DNA from: Gammaproteobacteria bacterium
GTDB taxonomy: Bacteria > Pseudomonadota > Gammaproteobacteria > Steroidobacterales > GCA-2729495
Reading direction: 5' to 3'
DNA: 54,116 nucleotides
Assembly: GCA_030066665.1 (NCBI GenBank)
Contig: JASJBD010000054.1
Span: forward strand, 1-54,116
The notes under the pieces are model-generated. The model saw only the letters and a list, made by a program, of their open reading frames with translations, searched no databases and was not told where the DNA came from. Shown here piece after piece: positions 34,702-43,087 of this stretch. The stretch's first letter is position 1, and each line of letters starts with the position of its first letter. A program made the translations under genes and the position numbers.

Positions 34702-35244
34702 ATGAGCAATCTCGGCGAAAGAATCGGCCAGGCGCTCAGCCGCTGGCGATTAGTTGACACGAAGTTTCGCCAGAATCGCGGCCGTTATGCACTGCAGACA
34801 TCGCTGGCGGGACTCGCCATTCTGGTCGTCCTGCTGTTGCTGGACAACGTTCGGCAAACCGTGCTGATTGCGTCTTTGGCCGCGACGGCATTCATCGCCT
34901 TTTCGATACCCCGCAGTTACCCGTCGCGGCCGCGCTACATCATCGGGGGTTACCTGGTTGGCACCGTGGTCGGCTGCACGATGTCGGTCGCATCGCTGGC
35001 GCTGGCCTGGGGGACCGGCTTCAGTATCCATACCGCACAGATCATTGCCGGCTCAGTCGCCGCCGGTCTGGCGTTTTTCCTCATGGTGACCACCGAAACC
35101 GAGCATCCGCCGGCGGCCGCGCTGGCGCTCGGCTATGTGCTGAACGAGTGGGACGGCTGGACGGTGCTCGTGGTGCTGGCCGGGGCGACAGCCTTGTCCT
35201 TGATCAAGGAAGCGCTGCGCAGTCGCCTGATGGACCTCGGCTGA
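34702..35244 (+). CDS. HPP-family membrane protein
   Basis: 180 residues with four membrane helices and the family signature TETEHPPAAALALGY. HPP proteins are small integral membrane proteins; some plastid and cyanobacterial members are nitrite transporters, but I would not carry that over here. The ATG comes only 16 bases after the tRNA-Leu CCA with no terminator and no clear ribosome site, so it may be processed out of the tRNA transcript. Its stop abuts the convergent stop of the FHA gene. Confidence 0.8.
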   Translation: MSNLGERIGQALSRWRLVDTKFRQNRGRYALQTSLAGLAILVVLLLLDNVRQTVLIASLAATAFIAFSIPRSYPSRPRYIIGGYLVGTVVGCTMSVASLALAWGTGFSIHTAQIIAGSVAAGLAFFLMVTTETEHPPAAALALGYVLNEWDGWTVLVVLAGATALSLIKEALRSRLMDLG

Positions 35245-36222
35245 TCAGCCGAACTTGGCAACTGTGGTCAGCTCTTCGTCGTCTTGGCGCGACTCCGATC
35301 GAGCCACAATCCCGGCCAGTGACGGCACTTCCCCCGTCTCGTCCGGGTGATCCCGGGCGGTCGGCGAGGCTTTTCGCAGGTCTGGCGCCACGTACTTCAG
35401 GCGGTAGCTGCCGATATTGATCACGTCACCGTCGTGCAGGTCCTGGTACTTGATGGCCACGGAATTCACGTAGGTGCCGTTCGTACTGTTAAGGTCCACC
35501 AACATGCTGCAGTCCGGACCGGTGGTCAGAATCGCGTGATGACGGCTCACGTACTCACCTTCGAGCACCAGGTCGTTCTGCCGGTGCCGACCAATCAACA
35601 GACGCGGGCTGTTGAGGGGCAGGTGTCCGACGAGTTTGCCGTCGCGACTGATCAACAAGGTCCGGGTCAACCGGTCGTCGGCCGCGGCCCCGGGTTCGAG
35701 TTGCCAGCGCGCTTCCGTCAGCGGGGCGACAGCCTCCATGCCCGGCGAGTCCAGCACGCGGGCCAGCTCGTTGCGGCCCGTCATCAGCAGCGTAACCGGC
35801 GGCCCGTCGGCGCCTTCGAGACCGAGCAGAATCTGCAGCAAATCGAGCACATGCGGCCCGAATCGATTCGCATGCTCGACGATCAGCAGTGTGCGTCGCT
35901 GTTGCGCGCTCTCATATTGCAGAAACATGTTGAGCAGCTTCAGCAATTCGCCCGACGTGGCGGCGAACGGTTCAAAGCCGAGTTGCGACAACAAGCGCTG
36001 CAGGAAGTCCTGCGGTCGCGTCGAAACGGCCGCGATGTGCGCCACATGTTCACAGGGTGCGTTTTGAATCAGGTCGTAGACGATCGAGGACAGGCCGGAA
36101 CCAGCTTCGCCGGTTACCACCAGGCATTGCTGACCCGCCTCGATGCACTCGCGCAGCTCGCGAAGGCAGGTCTCGTGATCGACCGACTTGGCCCCCGTGA
36201 ATACCAGGGTTTGGGCGTTCAA
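35245..36222 (-). CDS. ExeA-like ATPase remnant fused to an FHA domain
   Basis: 325 residues from a TTG start with GGGAGG 7 bases upstream. Residues 1-180 resemble the AAA domain of ExeA/GspA-type ATPases, but the P-loop reads GEAGSGLSS (38-46), with Leu44 in place of the essential lysine, and the Walker B position reads LLIVEHA. Residues about 195-280 form a good FHA domain (LLIGRHRQNDLVLEGEYVSR, HHAILTT, DLNSTNGTYVN), which binds phosphothreonine. It is probably a signalling scaffold rather than an active ATPase. Divergent from ccmA. Confidence 0.82.
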   Translation of the reverse strand: MNAQTLVFTGAKSVDHETCLRELRECIEAGQQCLVVTGEAGSGLSSIVYDLIQNAPCEHVAHIAAVSTRPQDFLQRLLSQLGFEPFAATSGELLKLLNMFLQYESAQQRRTLLIVEHANRFGPHVLDLLQILLGLEGADGPPVTLLMTGRNELARVLDSPGMEAVAPLTEARWQLEPGAAADDRLTRTLLISRDGKLVGHLPLNSPRLLIGRHRQNDLVLEGEYVSRHHAILTTGPDCSMLVDLNSTNGTYVNSVAIKYQDLHDGDVINIGSYRLKYVAPDLRKASPTARDHPDETGEVPSLAGIVARSESRQDDEELTTVAKFG

Positions 36223-36367
36223 GCGCGAACCTCCCTTTTTCTCAACCTGACTGAGGAAACAGGCGGTTGAGTTTGTTTTCTAATAATTTTTGTGTGCTAT
36301 GTTCAGTGTAGGCAGGCTGGGCGCTTATGTAAACCCGGCAACAGGTGAGAACTCCCGCACACGAACT

Positions 36368-36399
36368 AGAGTGTTTTCAGCTATAGAATGTAACACTCT
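36368..36399. promoter_or_regulatory. Inverted repeat in the ccm promoter region
   Basis: AGAGTGTT (36368-36375) and AACACTCT (36392-36399) are perfect reverse complements across 16 bases, enclosing a -10-like TATAGAAT. It is the only prominent signal in the 210-base FHA/ccmA intergenic region besides an A+T-rich tract at 36270-36300. It could be an operator. Confidence 0.4.
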
Positions 36400-36432
36400 G
36401 TTTCCCATTGTCTTTTACCTGAGGTTTTCTTC

Positions 36433-37047
36433 TTGCTTTCGGCAGTCAATCTGACCCTTTGGCGGGGCTATCAGTGCTTGTTCGAGAACCTCAGCTTTTC
36501 GGTCGGGGCGGGCGAGGGTTTATTGATTCGCGGCCGCAACGGCTCGGGCAAAACGACCCTGTTACGTGTGCTGTGCGGACTCACGCGACCCGAGGCCGGG
36601 GAAGTCTGGTGGCGGGATGAACCGACCGAGCGCTGCCGGCTCGAATTCGGTCGAGAGCTGGCCTGGTGCGGACATCACACGGGCCTGAAAACCGACCTGT
36701 CGATTGCGCAGAACCTGGAGTTTGCGGCCAGCTTCGCTGACCTCGCGCCCGATTGCTGGCGGGAGCCCGTGGCCGAGCTCGGCCTGGAGAACAGCCTGAG
36801 CTTGCCGGTGCGCTACCTGTCGGCGGGACAACAACGCCGGGCCGCGCTGGCCCGGGTCCTGATCTCGCCGGCCCGGCTATGGATCATGGATGAGCCGTTC
36901 GCCAATCTCGACGTCGCCGGTCGCGGCTACATCGAGGCACGCCTGGCCGGTCATCTTGCCGGTGGCGGGCTGGCCGTGCTTGCGGCCCATCATGATCTCG
37001 CGGACTCCGGGGCTTTTCGCCGGCTGCAGCTTGGAGACAGCGAATGA
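36433..37047 (+). CDS. ccmA: Heme/cytochrome c maturation ABC transporter ATP-binding protein
   Basis: 204 residues from a TTG start with GAGG 8 bases upstream. Walker A GRNGSGKTTLLR, signature LSAGQQRRAALARV, Walker B LWIMDEPF. CcmA powers release of holo-CcmE from the CcmABCD complex. Its stop overlaps the ccmB start (ATGA), beginning a tightly coupled nine-gene operon. Confidence 0.95.
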   Translation: MLSAVNLTLWRGYQCLFENLSFSVGAGEGLLIRGRNGSGKTTLLRVLCGLTRPEAGEVWWRDEPTERCRLEFGRELAWCGHHTGLKTDLSIAQNLEFAASFADLAPDCWREPVAELGLENSLSLPVRYLSAGQQRRAALARVLISPARLWIMDEPFANLDVAGRGYIEARLAGHLAGGGLAVLAAHHDLADSGAFRRLQLGDSE

Positions 37048-37718
37048 ACCTCGGGCGAGCCATGCTGGCCGTGCTGCGACGCGACCTGCAGCTCGCCTAC
37101 CGCCGCTGGGGCGACGTGGCGAGTCCGTTGATGTTTTTTGCCATCGTGACGGCGCTGTTCCCGCTGGCATTGTCGCCGCGGGCCGAGGATCTGCAGGCCA
37201 TCGGGCCTGGCGTGCTCTGGATCGGTGCGTTGCTGGCGATGCTGCTGTCACTCAACGCGCTGTTTCGCCAGGACCTCGAGGACGGCAGCATGGAGCTGCT
37301 GGTCATCGGACCGCAGCCGTTGCCGTTGATCATGCTCTGCAAATCCGTCGGCCACTGGCTGGTCGCCGGCTTGCCCTTGATCGCGCTGGCGCCGGTGCTG
37401 GCAGTCACCTACCATTTACCTGTCGATGCTGTGCTGGCTTTGTGCGCGACCCTGCTGCTCGGCACCCCGACGCTCAGCCTGCTGGGCTCGGTAGGCGCCG
37501 CCCTGACGGCCGGGGTGCGGCAGTCGGGCGGGTTGTTGGCGCTGTTGGTATTGCCGCTGTGTTTGCCGGTACTTATGTTCGGTGCCCGGGCGACCGCCCT
37601 GGCAGGTGATGGCGAGGATATTACCGGGCCATTATTCCTGCTGGCCGCATTCCTGGTGCTCGCCGTCAGTCTCGTTCCTGTGACGGCTGCCGCAGCAATT
37701 CGGGTCAGCCTTGATTGA
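37044..37718 (+). CDS. ccmB: Heme exporter permease CcmB
   Basis: 224 residues, six membrane helices, start MNLGRAMLAVLRRDLQLAYR as in CcmB proteins, with the cytoplasmic loop FRQDLEDGSMELLVI. It is the ABC permease partner of CcmA and CcmC. ATGA overlap with ccmA. Confidence 0.95.
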   Translation: MNLGRAMLAVLRRDLQLAYRRWGDVASPLMFFAIVTALFPLALSPRAEDLQAIGPGVLWIGALLAMLLSLNALFRQDLEDGSMELLVIGPQPLPLIMLCKSVGHWLVAGLPLIALAPVLAVTYHLPVDAVLALCATLLLGTPTLSLLGSVGAALTAGVRQSGGLLALLVLPLCLPVLMFGARATALAGDGEDITGPLFLLAAFLVLAVSLVPVTAAAAIRVSLD

Positions 37719-37752
37719 AGTGACGGTTCTCGGCAAGTGTAGATAGCGCATC

Positions 37753-38508
37753 ATGAAACTGCCCACCTGGTTCCACAAGCTGGCCTCGCCGCCGCACTTC
37801 TATCGCCTGGCCGGCGCCATGGCGCCCTGGTTCCTGTGGTCGTCGGTGCTCCTGATCGCTGTCGGCGCCTATGGCGGCCTGGTGCTGGCCCCGCCGGACT
37901 ACCAGCAGGGCGACGGGTTCCGGATCATTTACGTGCACGTGCCGAGCGCCTATCTGTCGACGCTGGTCTACGCGATTATGGCGACGGCCGCCGGCATCGG
38001 TCTGATCTGGCGCATGAAACTGGCCCATGCAGTTGCTGCGGCCGCCGCACCGGTTGGTGCCTGGTTCACCTTCCTGGCGCTGGTCACCGGCGCGATCTGG
38101 GGCAAGCCCATGTGGGGTACTTACTGGGAATGGGATCCGCGGCTGACCTCGGAGCTGATTCTGTTGTTCCTGTACCTCGGCTACATCAGCCTGCGCCAGG
38201 CGTACGACGACCCCGGCAAGGCGGATCGGGCCAGCGCCGTGCTGGCACTCGTCGGTGTGGTCAACCTGCCCATCATTCACTACTCGGTCATCTGGTGGAG
38301 CAGCATTCACCAGGGGCCGACCATCAAGAAACTGGACGCGCCATCCATTACGATGGAAATGGCCTGGCCGTTGTTTACGATGATCATCGCCTACACGCTG
38401 TTCTTTGCCGCCATGCTGCTGCAACGCGTGCGGGCCGAGGTGCTGGACCGTGAACGCAACGCCCGCTGGGTGGCCGAAGTAGTACAGCTGCCCGCTGAAG
38501 GTCGATAA
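37753..38508 (+). CDS. ccmC: Heme-handling protein CcmC
   Basis: 251 residues, six membrane helices. The tryptophan-rich WWD motif reads WGKPMWGTYWEWDPRLTSE, and the flanking heme-ligand histidines are in YVHVPSAY and WWSSIHQGP. CcmC loads heme onto CcmE in the periplasm. 34 bases after ccmB. Confidence 0.96.
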   Translation: MKLPTWFHKLASPPHFYRLAGAMAPWFLWSSVLLIAVGAYGGLVLAPPDYQQGDGFRIIYVHVPSAYLSTLVYAIMATAAGIGLIWRMKLAHAVAAAAAPVGAWFTFLALVTGAIWGKPMWGTYWEWDPRLTSELILLFLYLGYISLRQAYDDPGKADRASAVLALVGVVNLPIIHYSVIWWSSIHQGPTIKKLDAPSITMEMAWPLFTMIIAYTLFFAAMLLQRVRAEVLDRERNARWVAEVVQLPAEGR

Positions 38509-38510
38509 TC

Positions 38511-38684
38511 ATGGCTGAGTTTCTTGCGATGGGCGGTTACGCCGAGTTCGTCTGGAGTACATTCGGGCTCACGGCCGTGGTATTGATCATCAATGTGGTC
38601 ACCGCGCGGCGGCGGATGCGACTGGCCCTCGATGAATTGCAAATGAAGCTGATGCGCGAGCGTCAGAGGAGCGCACCACAATGA
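38511..38684 (+). CDS. ccmD: Cytochrome c maturation protein CcmD
   Basis: 57 residues, starting two bases after the ccmC stop. One membrane helix (GLTAVVLIINVVTARRR) preceded by the GGYAEFVW segment of the family and followed by a basic coiled tail. CcmD keeps the CcmABC-CcmE complex together and helps release holo-CcmE. ATGA overlap with ccmE. Too short for many gene finders but certain from context. Confidence 0.93.
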   Translation: MAEFLAMGGYAEFVWSTFGLTAVVLIINVVTARRRMRLALDELQMKLMRERQRSAPQ

Positions 38685-39136
38685 AACCGAGACGACAGCG
38701 AATGCTGGCAGTCATCATTATTCTCGCCGGTGTCGGGCTGGCAGTCGGCCTGGCCTTGCAGGCTTTCCAGGAAAACCTGTTGTTCTTCTACAGCCCGACC
38801 CAGGTACTTGCAGGCGAACAACCGGACGATCGCAAGTTTCGCCTCGGCGGGCTCGTCGCCAGCGGTAGCCTGCAGCGCAAGCCCGGCGAACTGGAAGTCA
38901 CGTTCCTGGTAACTGACAACAGTAACGCCGTCCCGGTCTCGTACACGGGCGTGCTGCCGGACCTGTTCCGCGAAGGGCAGGGCGTGATTGCACACGGCGT
39001 CCTGCGGTCGGATGGCAGTTTCGAGGCCGAGGAAGTGCTGGCCAAGCATGATGAAAACTACATGCCGCCGGAAGTGGCGGAGATGCTGGCGGAGCAGGGC
39101 CATCCCAGCGCAGCAGAGACGGTCATCGCCAACTGA
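38681..39136 (+). CDS. ccmE: Periplasmic heme chaperone CcmE
   Basis: 151 residues, N-terminal membrane anchor then OB-fold. The covalent heme-binding His123 and Tyr127 are in LAKHDENYMPPE. Start at 38681 inside the ccmD stop. Confidence 0.96.
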   Translation: MKPRRQRMLAVIIILAGVGLAVGLALQAFQENLLFFYSPTQVLAGEQPDDRKFRLGGLVASGSLQRKPGELEVTFLVTDNSNAVPVSYTGVLPDLFREGQGVIAHGVLRSDGSFEAEEVLAKHDENYMPPEVAEMLAEQGHPSAAETVIAN

Positions 39137-39146
39137 GTAACGCGCC

Positions 39147-41096
39147 ATGCTGCCAGAACTCGGCCAAATCTGTCTCGCACTGGCGCTGTGCCTGGCGCTG
39201 GCGCAATGCGTCCTGCCGCTTGCTGGCGCACAGCTTGATCGACCGGCCTGGATGGCAGTCGCTGTGCCTGCGGCATCCGGGCAGTTCGTTTTTGTCGCCA
39301 CGGCCTTCGGCCTGCTGACCTGGTCATTCCTGCAAAACGACTTCTCGGTTCTGTACGTCGCCACGCATTCGAATACACAACTACCGACGCTCTACAAAGT
39401 TGCGGCAGTGTGGGGTGGTCACGAAGGCTCGCTGCTATTGTGGGCTCTGACACTGTGCCTGTGGACCGTGGCGTTGATGGTGGTCACCCGGTCGTTGCCG
39501 GCTGAGACCAACGCCCGTGTGCTCGGTGTCATGGGGCTGATCAGCGCCGGCTTTCTGATGTTCATCCTGCTGACATCGAATCCGTTCTTGCGCCTGGACC
39601 CGATTCCAATCGACGGCAACGATCTGAATCCGTTGCTGCAGGATCCGGCCATGGCATTGCACCCGCCGATGCTCTACATCGGCTACGTCGGATTCTCCGT
39701 CGCGTTCGCGTTTGCCGTGGCCGCGATGCTGTCGGGTCGCATTGATCAGCAATGGGCCCGACTGGCGCGACCCTGGACGACATCCGCGTGGGTATTCCTG
39801 ACGCTCGGGATCGCCCTCGGTAGCTGGTGGGCCTATTACGAGCTCGGCTGGGGTGGCTGGTGGTTCTGGGACCCGGTGGAAAACGCCTCGTTCATGCCCT
39901 GGCTGGTAGGCACCGCGTTGATTCATTCACTCGCCGTGAGTGAAAAGCGCGGCCTGTTCAAGGGCGCCACCCTGCTATTGGCTATCGCCGCATTTTCGCT
40001 CAGCCTGCTCGGTACGTTCCTGGTGCGCTCGGGCGTGCTGGTTTCCGTGCATGCCTTCGCCAGCGACCCGACGCGGGGACTGTTCATCCTGACGTTTCTG
40101 GGGCTCGTGATCGGTGGTGCGTTGCTGCTCTATGCGTGGCGCGCGCCCGCGCTCGACCGGGCCGTCGGGTTTCAGCCGCTGTCGCGCGAAACTTTCCTGC
40201 TGATCAACAACATCCTGCTGAGTATCGCGGCCGGACTGGTGTTGTTTGGCACGATCGCGCCACTGATTTCTGAGGGCATGAACCTCGGCAAGATCTCCGT
40301 CGGGCAGCCGTATTTCGAAATCGCGTTTCTGTTTCCGATGCTGCCCTTGTTGCTGGCAGTCGGCGTCGGCATGCACACCGCGTGGCGTACGACCAGCGGC
40401 GACTCGCTGTGGCGCAAGTTACGCTGGCCGGGGCTCGCCGCGGTCGTCGGTGGCGTGGTGCTGCCGTGGCTCGTGTATGGCAGTCAATCGGTGTTGACGG
40501 CGATTGGCGTTGCCGCGGGCTTGTGGCTGGTTGCGGCCAGTCTACTGGATCCCGTGCGGCGTTTCTTTGGCCGCGGTCCGCGCCTGACGCACGGCATGGT
40601 CGGGATGCAGCTTGCGCACCTCGGGCTGGGTCTGTTCGTGCTGGGTGTCACGGTAACGTCTTCCTATAACGTCGAAACCGATTTGAAGATCAAACCTGGT
40701 GAGACCGTCGACGTTGCCGGCTACCAGGTGCGCTTCAAGCAGCTGCGCGAAGTGCAGGGACCCAACTACTCGGCAATCCAGGGCGAGATGGAAGTCCTGC
40801 GCGACGGCGAACCGGTGTCGATGCTGTACCCGGAAAAACGGATTTATCGCGTGCAGCGTTCGCCGATGACAGAGGCGGGCATCGATGCACGCTGGAGTCG
40901 CGATGTGTTCGTGGCGCTCGGTGACGATCTCGGCCTGAACACCTGGAGCGTGCGTATCCAGTACAAGCCGCTGATCCGGTTCATCTGGTTCGGCTGTATT
41001 GTGATGGCAATTGGCGGCATCGTGGCCGTGAGCGATCCACGTTATCGGCGGGCCCGCCAGGCAGCAGCAGTCGGCGCTGAATCCTCCGCTACCTGA
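39147..41096 (+). CDS. ccmF: Cytochrome c heme lyase subunit CcmF
   Basis: 649 residues with many membrane helices. The WWD motif is WGGWWFWDPVENASFMPWL; conserved segments include YVATHSNTQLPTLYK, WGGHEGSLLLW, MALHPPMLYIGYVG and the C-terminal periplasmic part (TDLKIKPGETVDVAGY). CcmF, with CcmH and CcmI, joins heme to apocytochrome c. Confidence 0.96.
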   Translation: MLPELGQICLALALCLALAQCVLPLAGAQLDRPAWMAVAVPAASGQFVFVATAFGLLTWSFLQNDFSVLYVATHSNTQLPTLYKVAAVWGGHEGSLLLWALTLCLWTVALMVVTRSLPAETNARVLGVMGLISAGFLMFILLTSNPFLRLDPIPIDGNDLNPLLQDPAMALHPPMLYIGYVGFSVAFAFAVAAMLSGRIDQQWARLARPWTTSAWVFLTLGIALGSWWAYYELGWGGWWFWDPVENASFMPWLVGTALIHSLAVSEKRGLFKGATLLLAIAAFSLSLLGTFLVRSGVLVSVHAFASDPTRGLFILTFLGLVIGGALLLYAWRAPALDRAVGFQPLSRETFLLINNILLSIAAGLVLFGTIAPLISEGMNLGKISVGQPYFEIAFLFPMLPLLLAVGVGMHTAWRTTSGDSLWRKLRWPGLAAVVGGVVLPWLVYGSQSVLTAIGVAAGLWLVAASLLDPVRRFFGRGPRLTHGMVGMQLAHLGLGLFVLGVTVTSSYNVETDLKIKPGETVDVAGYQVRFKQLREVQGPNYSAIQGEMEVLRDGEPVSMLYPEKRIYRVQRSPMTEAGIDARWSRDVFVALGDDLGLNTWSVRIQYKPLIRFIWFGCIVMAIGGIVAVSDPRYRRARQAAAVGAESSAT

Positions 41097-41106
41097 GCGG
41101 GTTGTA

Positions 41107-41640
41107 ATGAATCGCTTCGCCATCCCGCTGCTCGTATTCGCGCTCATGTTCGTGTTCTTCTGGTTCGGGCTGGGACGCGATCCCACGGTTGTGCCGTCGC
41201 CGTTGATCGGCAAGCCGGCACCGGCTTTCAGCTTGCCACGGCTGGACAATCCGGAGCTCGCGCTGACCGATGCGGCGCTCCGCGGCCAGTACAGCCTGGT
41301 CAACGTCTGGGGCACTTGGTGTGTCGGTTGTCGCCAGGAGCACGATGTCTTGCTGGCAATTGCCGCCAGCGGCGTGGTGCCGATTTTCGGCCTGAACTGG
41401 AAAGACGACACACTGCAGGCAAAAGATTGGCTGCAGCAGCTCGGCGACCCTTATGCCGTGACCGGCGTCGATGCCGATGGCACGGTGGCGATCGATTGGG
41501 GCGTTTACGGCGCACCGGAAACGTTTTTGATCGGTCCTGATGGCACGGTGCTTTACAAGCACATCGCACCGCTCACGATGGAAATCTGGGAAACCGAATT
41601 CTTGCCGCGCATCCAGGACGGGCAGGGCGGTGCCTCGTGA
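41107..41640 (+). CDS. dsbE: Thiol:disulphide interchange protein DsbE/CcmG
   Basis: 177 residues, N-terminal membrane anchor and thioredoxin fold with WCVGC (Cys72, Cys75) in NVWGTWCVGCRQEH. It keeps CxxCH cysteines of apocytochrome c reduced. The cis-proline region is GVYGAPETFLI. ATGA overlap with ccmH. Confidence 0.95.
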   Translation: MNRFAIPLLVFALMFVFFWFGLGRDPTVVPSPLIGKPAPAFSLPRLDNPELALTDAALRGQYSLVNVWGTWCVGCRQEHDVLLAIAASGVVPIFGLNWKDDTLQAKDWLQQLGDPYAVTGVDADGTVAIDWGVYGAPETFLIGPDGTVLYKHIAPLTMEIWETEFLPRIQDGQGGAS

Positions 41641-42071
41641 AACGCTGGCTAACCTGGCTGGTATTGCTGATGATCCCGATCGCGGTCAGCGCCATCGATG
41701 TCGATGAGCCGCTGGCCGACCCCGGACAGCAGGCGCTGTACGAGCAACTCACAGAAGAAGTGCGCTGCCTGGTTTGCCAGAATCAAACCATCGGCGACAG
41801 CACCGCACCGTTGGCCGCGGACCTGCGCCGTGAGGTACGCAAGCTCGTCGAAGCCGGTAACGACGAGGGCGAAATCAAAACCTTTCTGACCGATCGCTAC
41901 GGCGATTTCGTGTTGTACAAACCCCGTTTCACCGCCAGCACCGCGTTGTTGTGGCTGGCCCCCGGTCTGCTCCTGTTGGGCGGCGGCGCCTGGTTGTGGC
42001 GAATCGTCACGCGGCGCGCGCAACTCCCGGTCACCACCGAGGAGGAAGACCTCGCGGAGCTGGACCGGTGA
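41637..42071 (+). CDS. ccmH: Cytochrome c maturation protein CcmH (N-terminal part)
   Basis: 144 residues with signal peptide, the thiol motif VRCLVCQNQTI (Cys44, Cys47) and a C-terminal membrane helix. It corresponds to the short CcmH; the TPR part is the separate CcmI that follows. GTGA overlap with ccmI. Confidence 0.95.
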   Translation: MKRWLTWLVLLMIPIAVSAIDVDEPLADPGQQALYEQLTEEVRCLVCQNQTIGDSTAPLAADLRREVRKLVEAGNDEGEIKTFLTDRYGDFVLYKPRFTASTALLWLAPGLLLLGGGAWLWRIVTRRAQLPVTTEEEDLAELDR

Positions 42072-43087
42072 CCGTTTTTCTCGGGCTGTCCATCGCGATG
42101 ACTTTGATTACGGCCGGCTTGCTGGCCGTGCCGTTGCTCCGTCAGCGGGAGTCGTCGGCCCCGATTGTCGCGGTGGCGGTCGCGTTGCTGGTCCCGGCCG
42201 CGACCGTGTTCCTGTACCTGTCCGGGAGCAATTACGATTGGCAGAGCCCGCCGAGCAGGGCGGCCTCTGGCGGTGCGGACGCGCCGGCCATGGCCGACGC
42301 AATTGCCGGACTGGAAGCGCGCCTGCAACAGGATCCGGACGACCTCGACGGCTGGCTGCTTCTAGGCAATTCCTATCTGCAGACCCAGCGGCTCGCGGAC
42401 GCGGAATCTGCGTATGCCCGTGCCCTGGCCTTGAGCGGCGGTGCCAACCCGTATGCGAAGCTCGGCCTGGCCGAAGCCCGGGTCCTGCAGGATCGGAACG
42501 CGCTCGCGGGCGACAGCGGTGACCTCGTTGAGCAAGCCCTCGCAGCGCTACCCGACGACCCGCGCGCGCTCTGGTACGGCGGTCTTGCGGCCCTGGCGCG
42601 GCAGGACACGGATTTGCTGCGCAGTCGCTGGTCCCGGCTACTCGACCTGAATCCGCCGGAGCCAATTGCACGGGTGATTCGCGAGCAGCTCACGGCGCTG
42701 GGCATGGGTGCGCCTGCGGCGCCGGCAGTGGCCACAGCGGCGGGCACCACTATCGACGTGGAAGTCTCCGTGACCGATGCGCTGAGCAGCCGGATCAGTC
42801 CCGGTGCGGTGCTGTTCCTGGCGGCGCGTAATGCCGGCCAACCGGGCCCGCCGCTGGCAGCGATTCGGGAGCAGGCCGCCAATCTGCCGCGGACCCTGCA
42901 GATCAGCGATGCCAATGCGATGATCGCCGGCCGGGATTTGTCCCAGGCAGAGCAGATAAGCCTCGTGGCGCGCGTGTCGAATAATGGCACCGCGCTGGCG
43001 CAGCCGGGCGACATCTTCGGGGAAGCCACTTGGCAGAGCGGCGATGGCCCGGTCAGCATTGTGATTAACCAAGTCGTCCAGGAATGA
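42068..43087 (+). CDS. ccmI: Cytochrome c maturation TPR protein CcmI
   Basis: 339 residues from the GTG at 42068, which overlaps the ccmH stop (GTGA). Two N-terminal membrane helices (VFLGLSIAMTLITAGLLAV and IVAVAVALLVPAATVFLYL), TPR repeats (DLDGWLLLGNSYLQTQRLAD, DAESAYARALALSGG) and a beta-rich periplasmic end (DVEVSVTDALSSRISPGAV). It binds apocytochrome tails. The longer open frame upstream lies inside ccmH and is rejected. ATGA overlap with the malic enzyme gene. Confidence 0.92.
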   Translation: MTVFLGLSIAMTLITAGLLAVPLLRQRESSAPIVAVAVALLVPAATVFLYLSGSNYDWQSPPSRAASGGADAPAMADAIAGLEARLQQDPDDLDGWLLLGNSYLQTQRLADAESAYARALALSGGANPYAKLGLAEARVLQDRNALAGDSGDLVEQALAALPDDPRALWYGGLAALARQDTDLLRSRWSRLLDLNPPEPIARVIREQLTALGMGAPAAPAVATAAGTTIDVEVSVTDALSSRISPGAVLFLAARNAGQPGPPLAAIREQAANLPRTLQISDANAMIAGRDLSQAEQISLVARVSNNGTALAQPGDIFGEATWQSGDGPVSIVINQVVQE

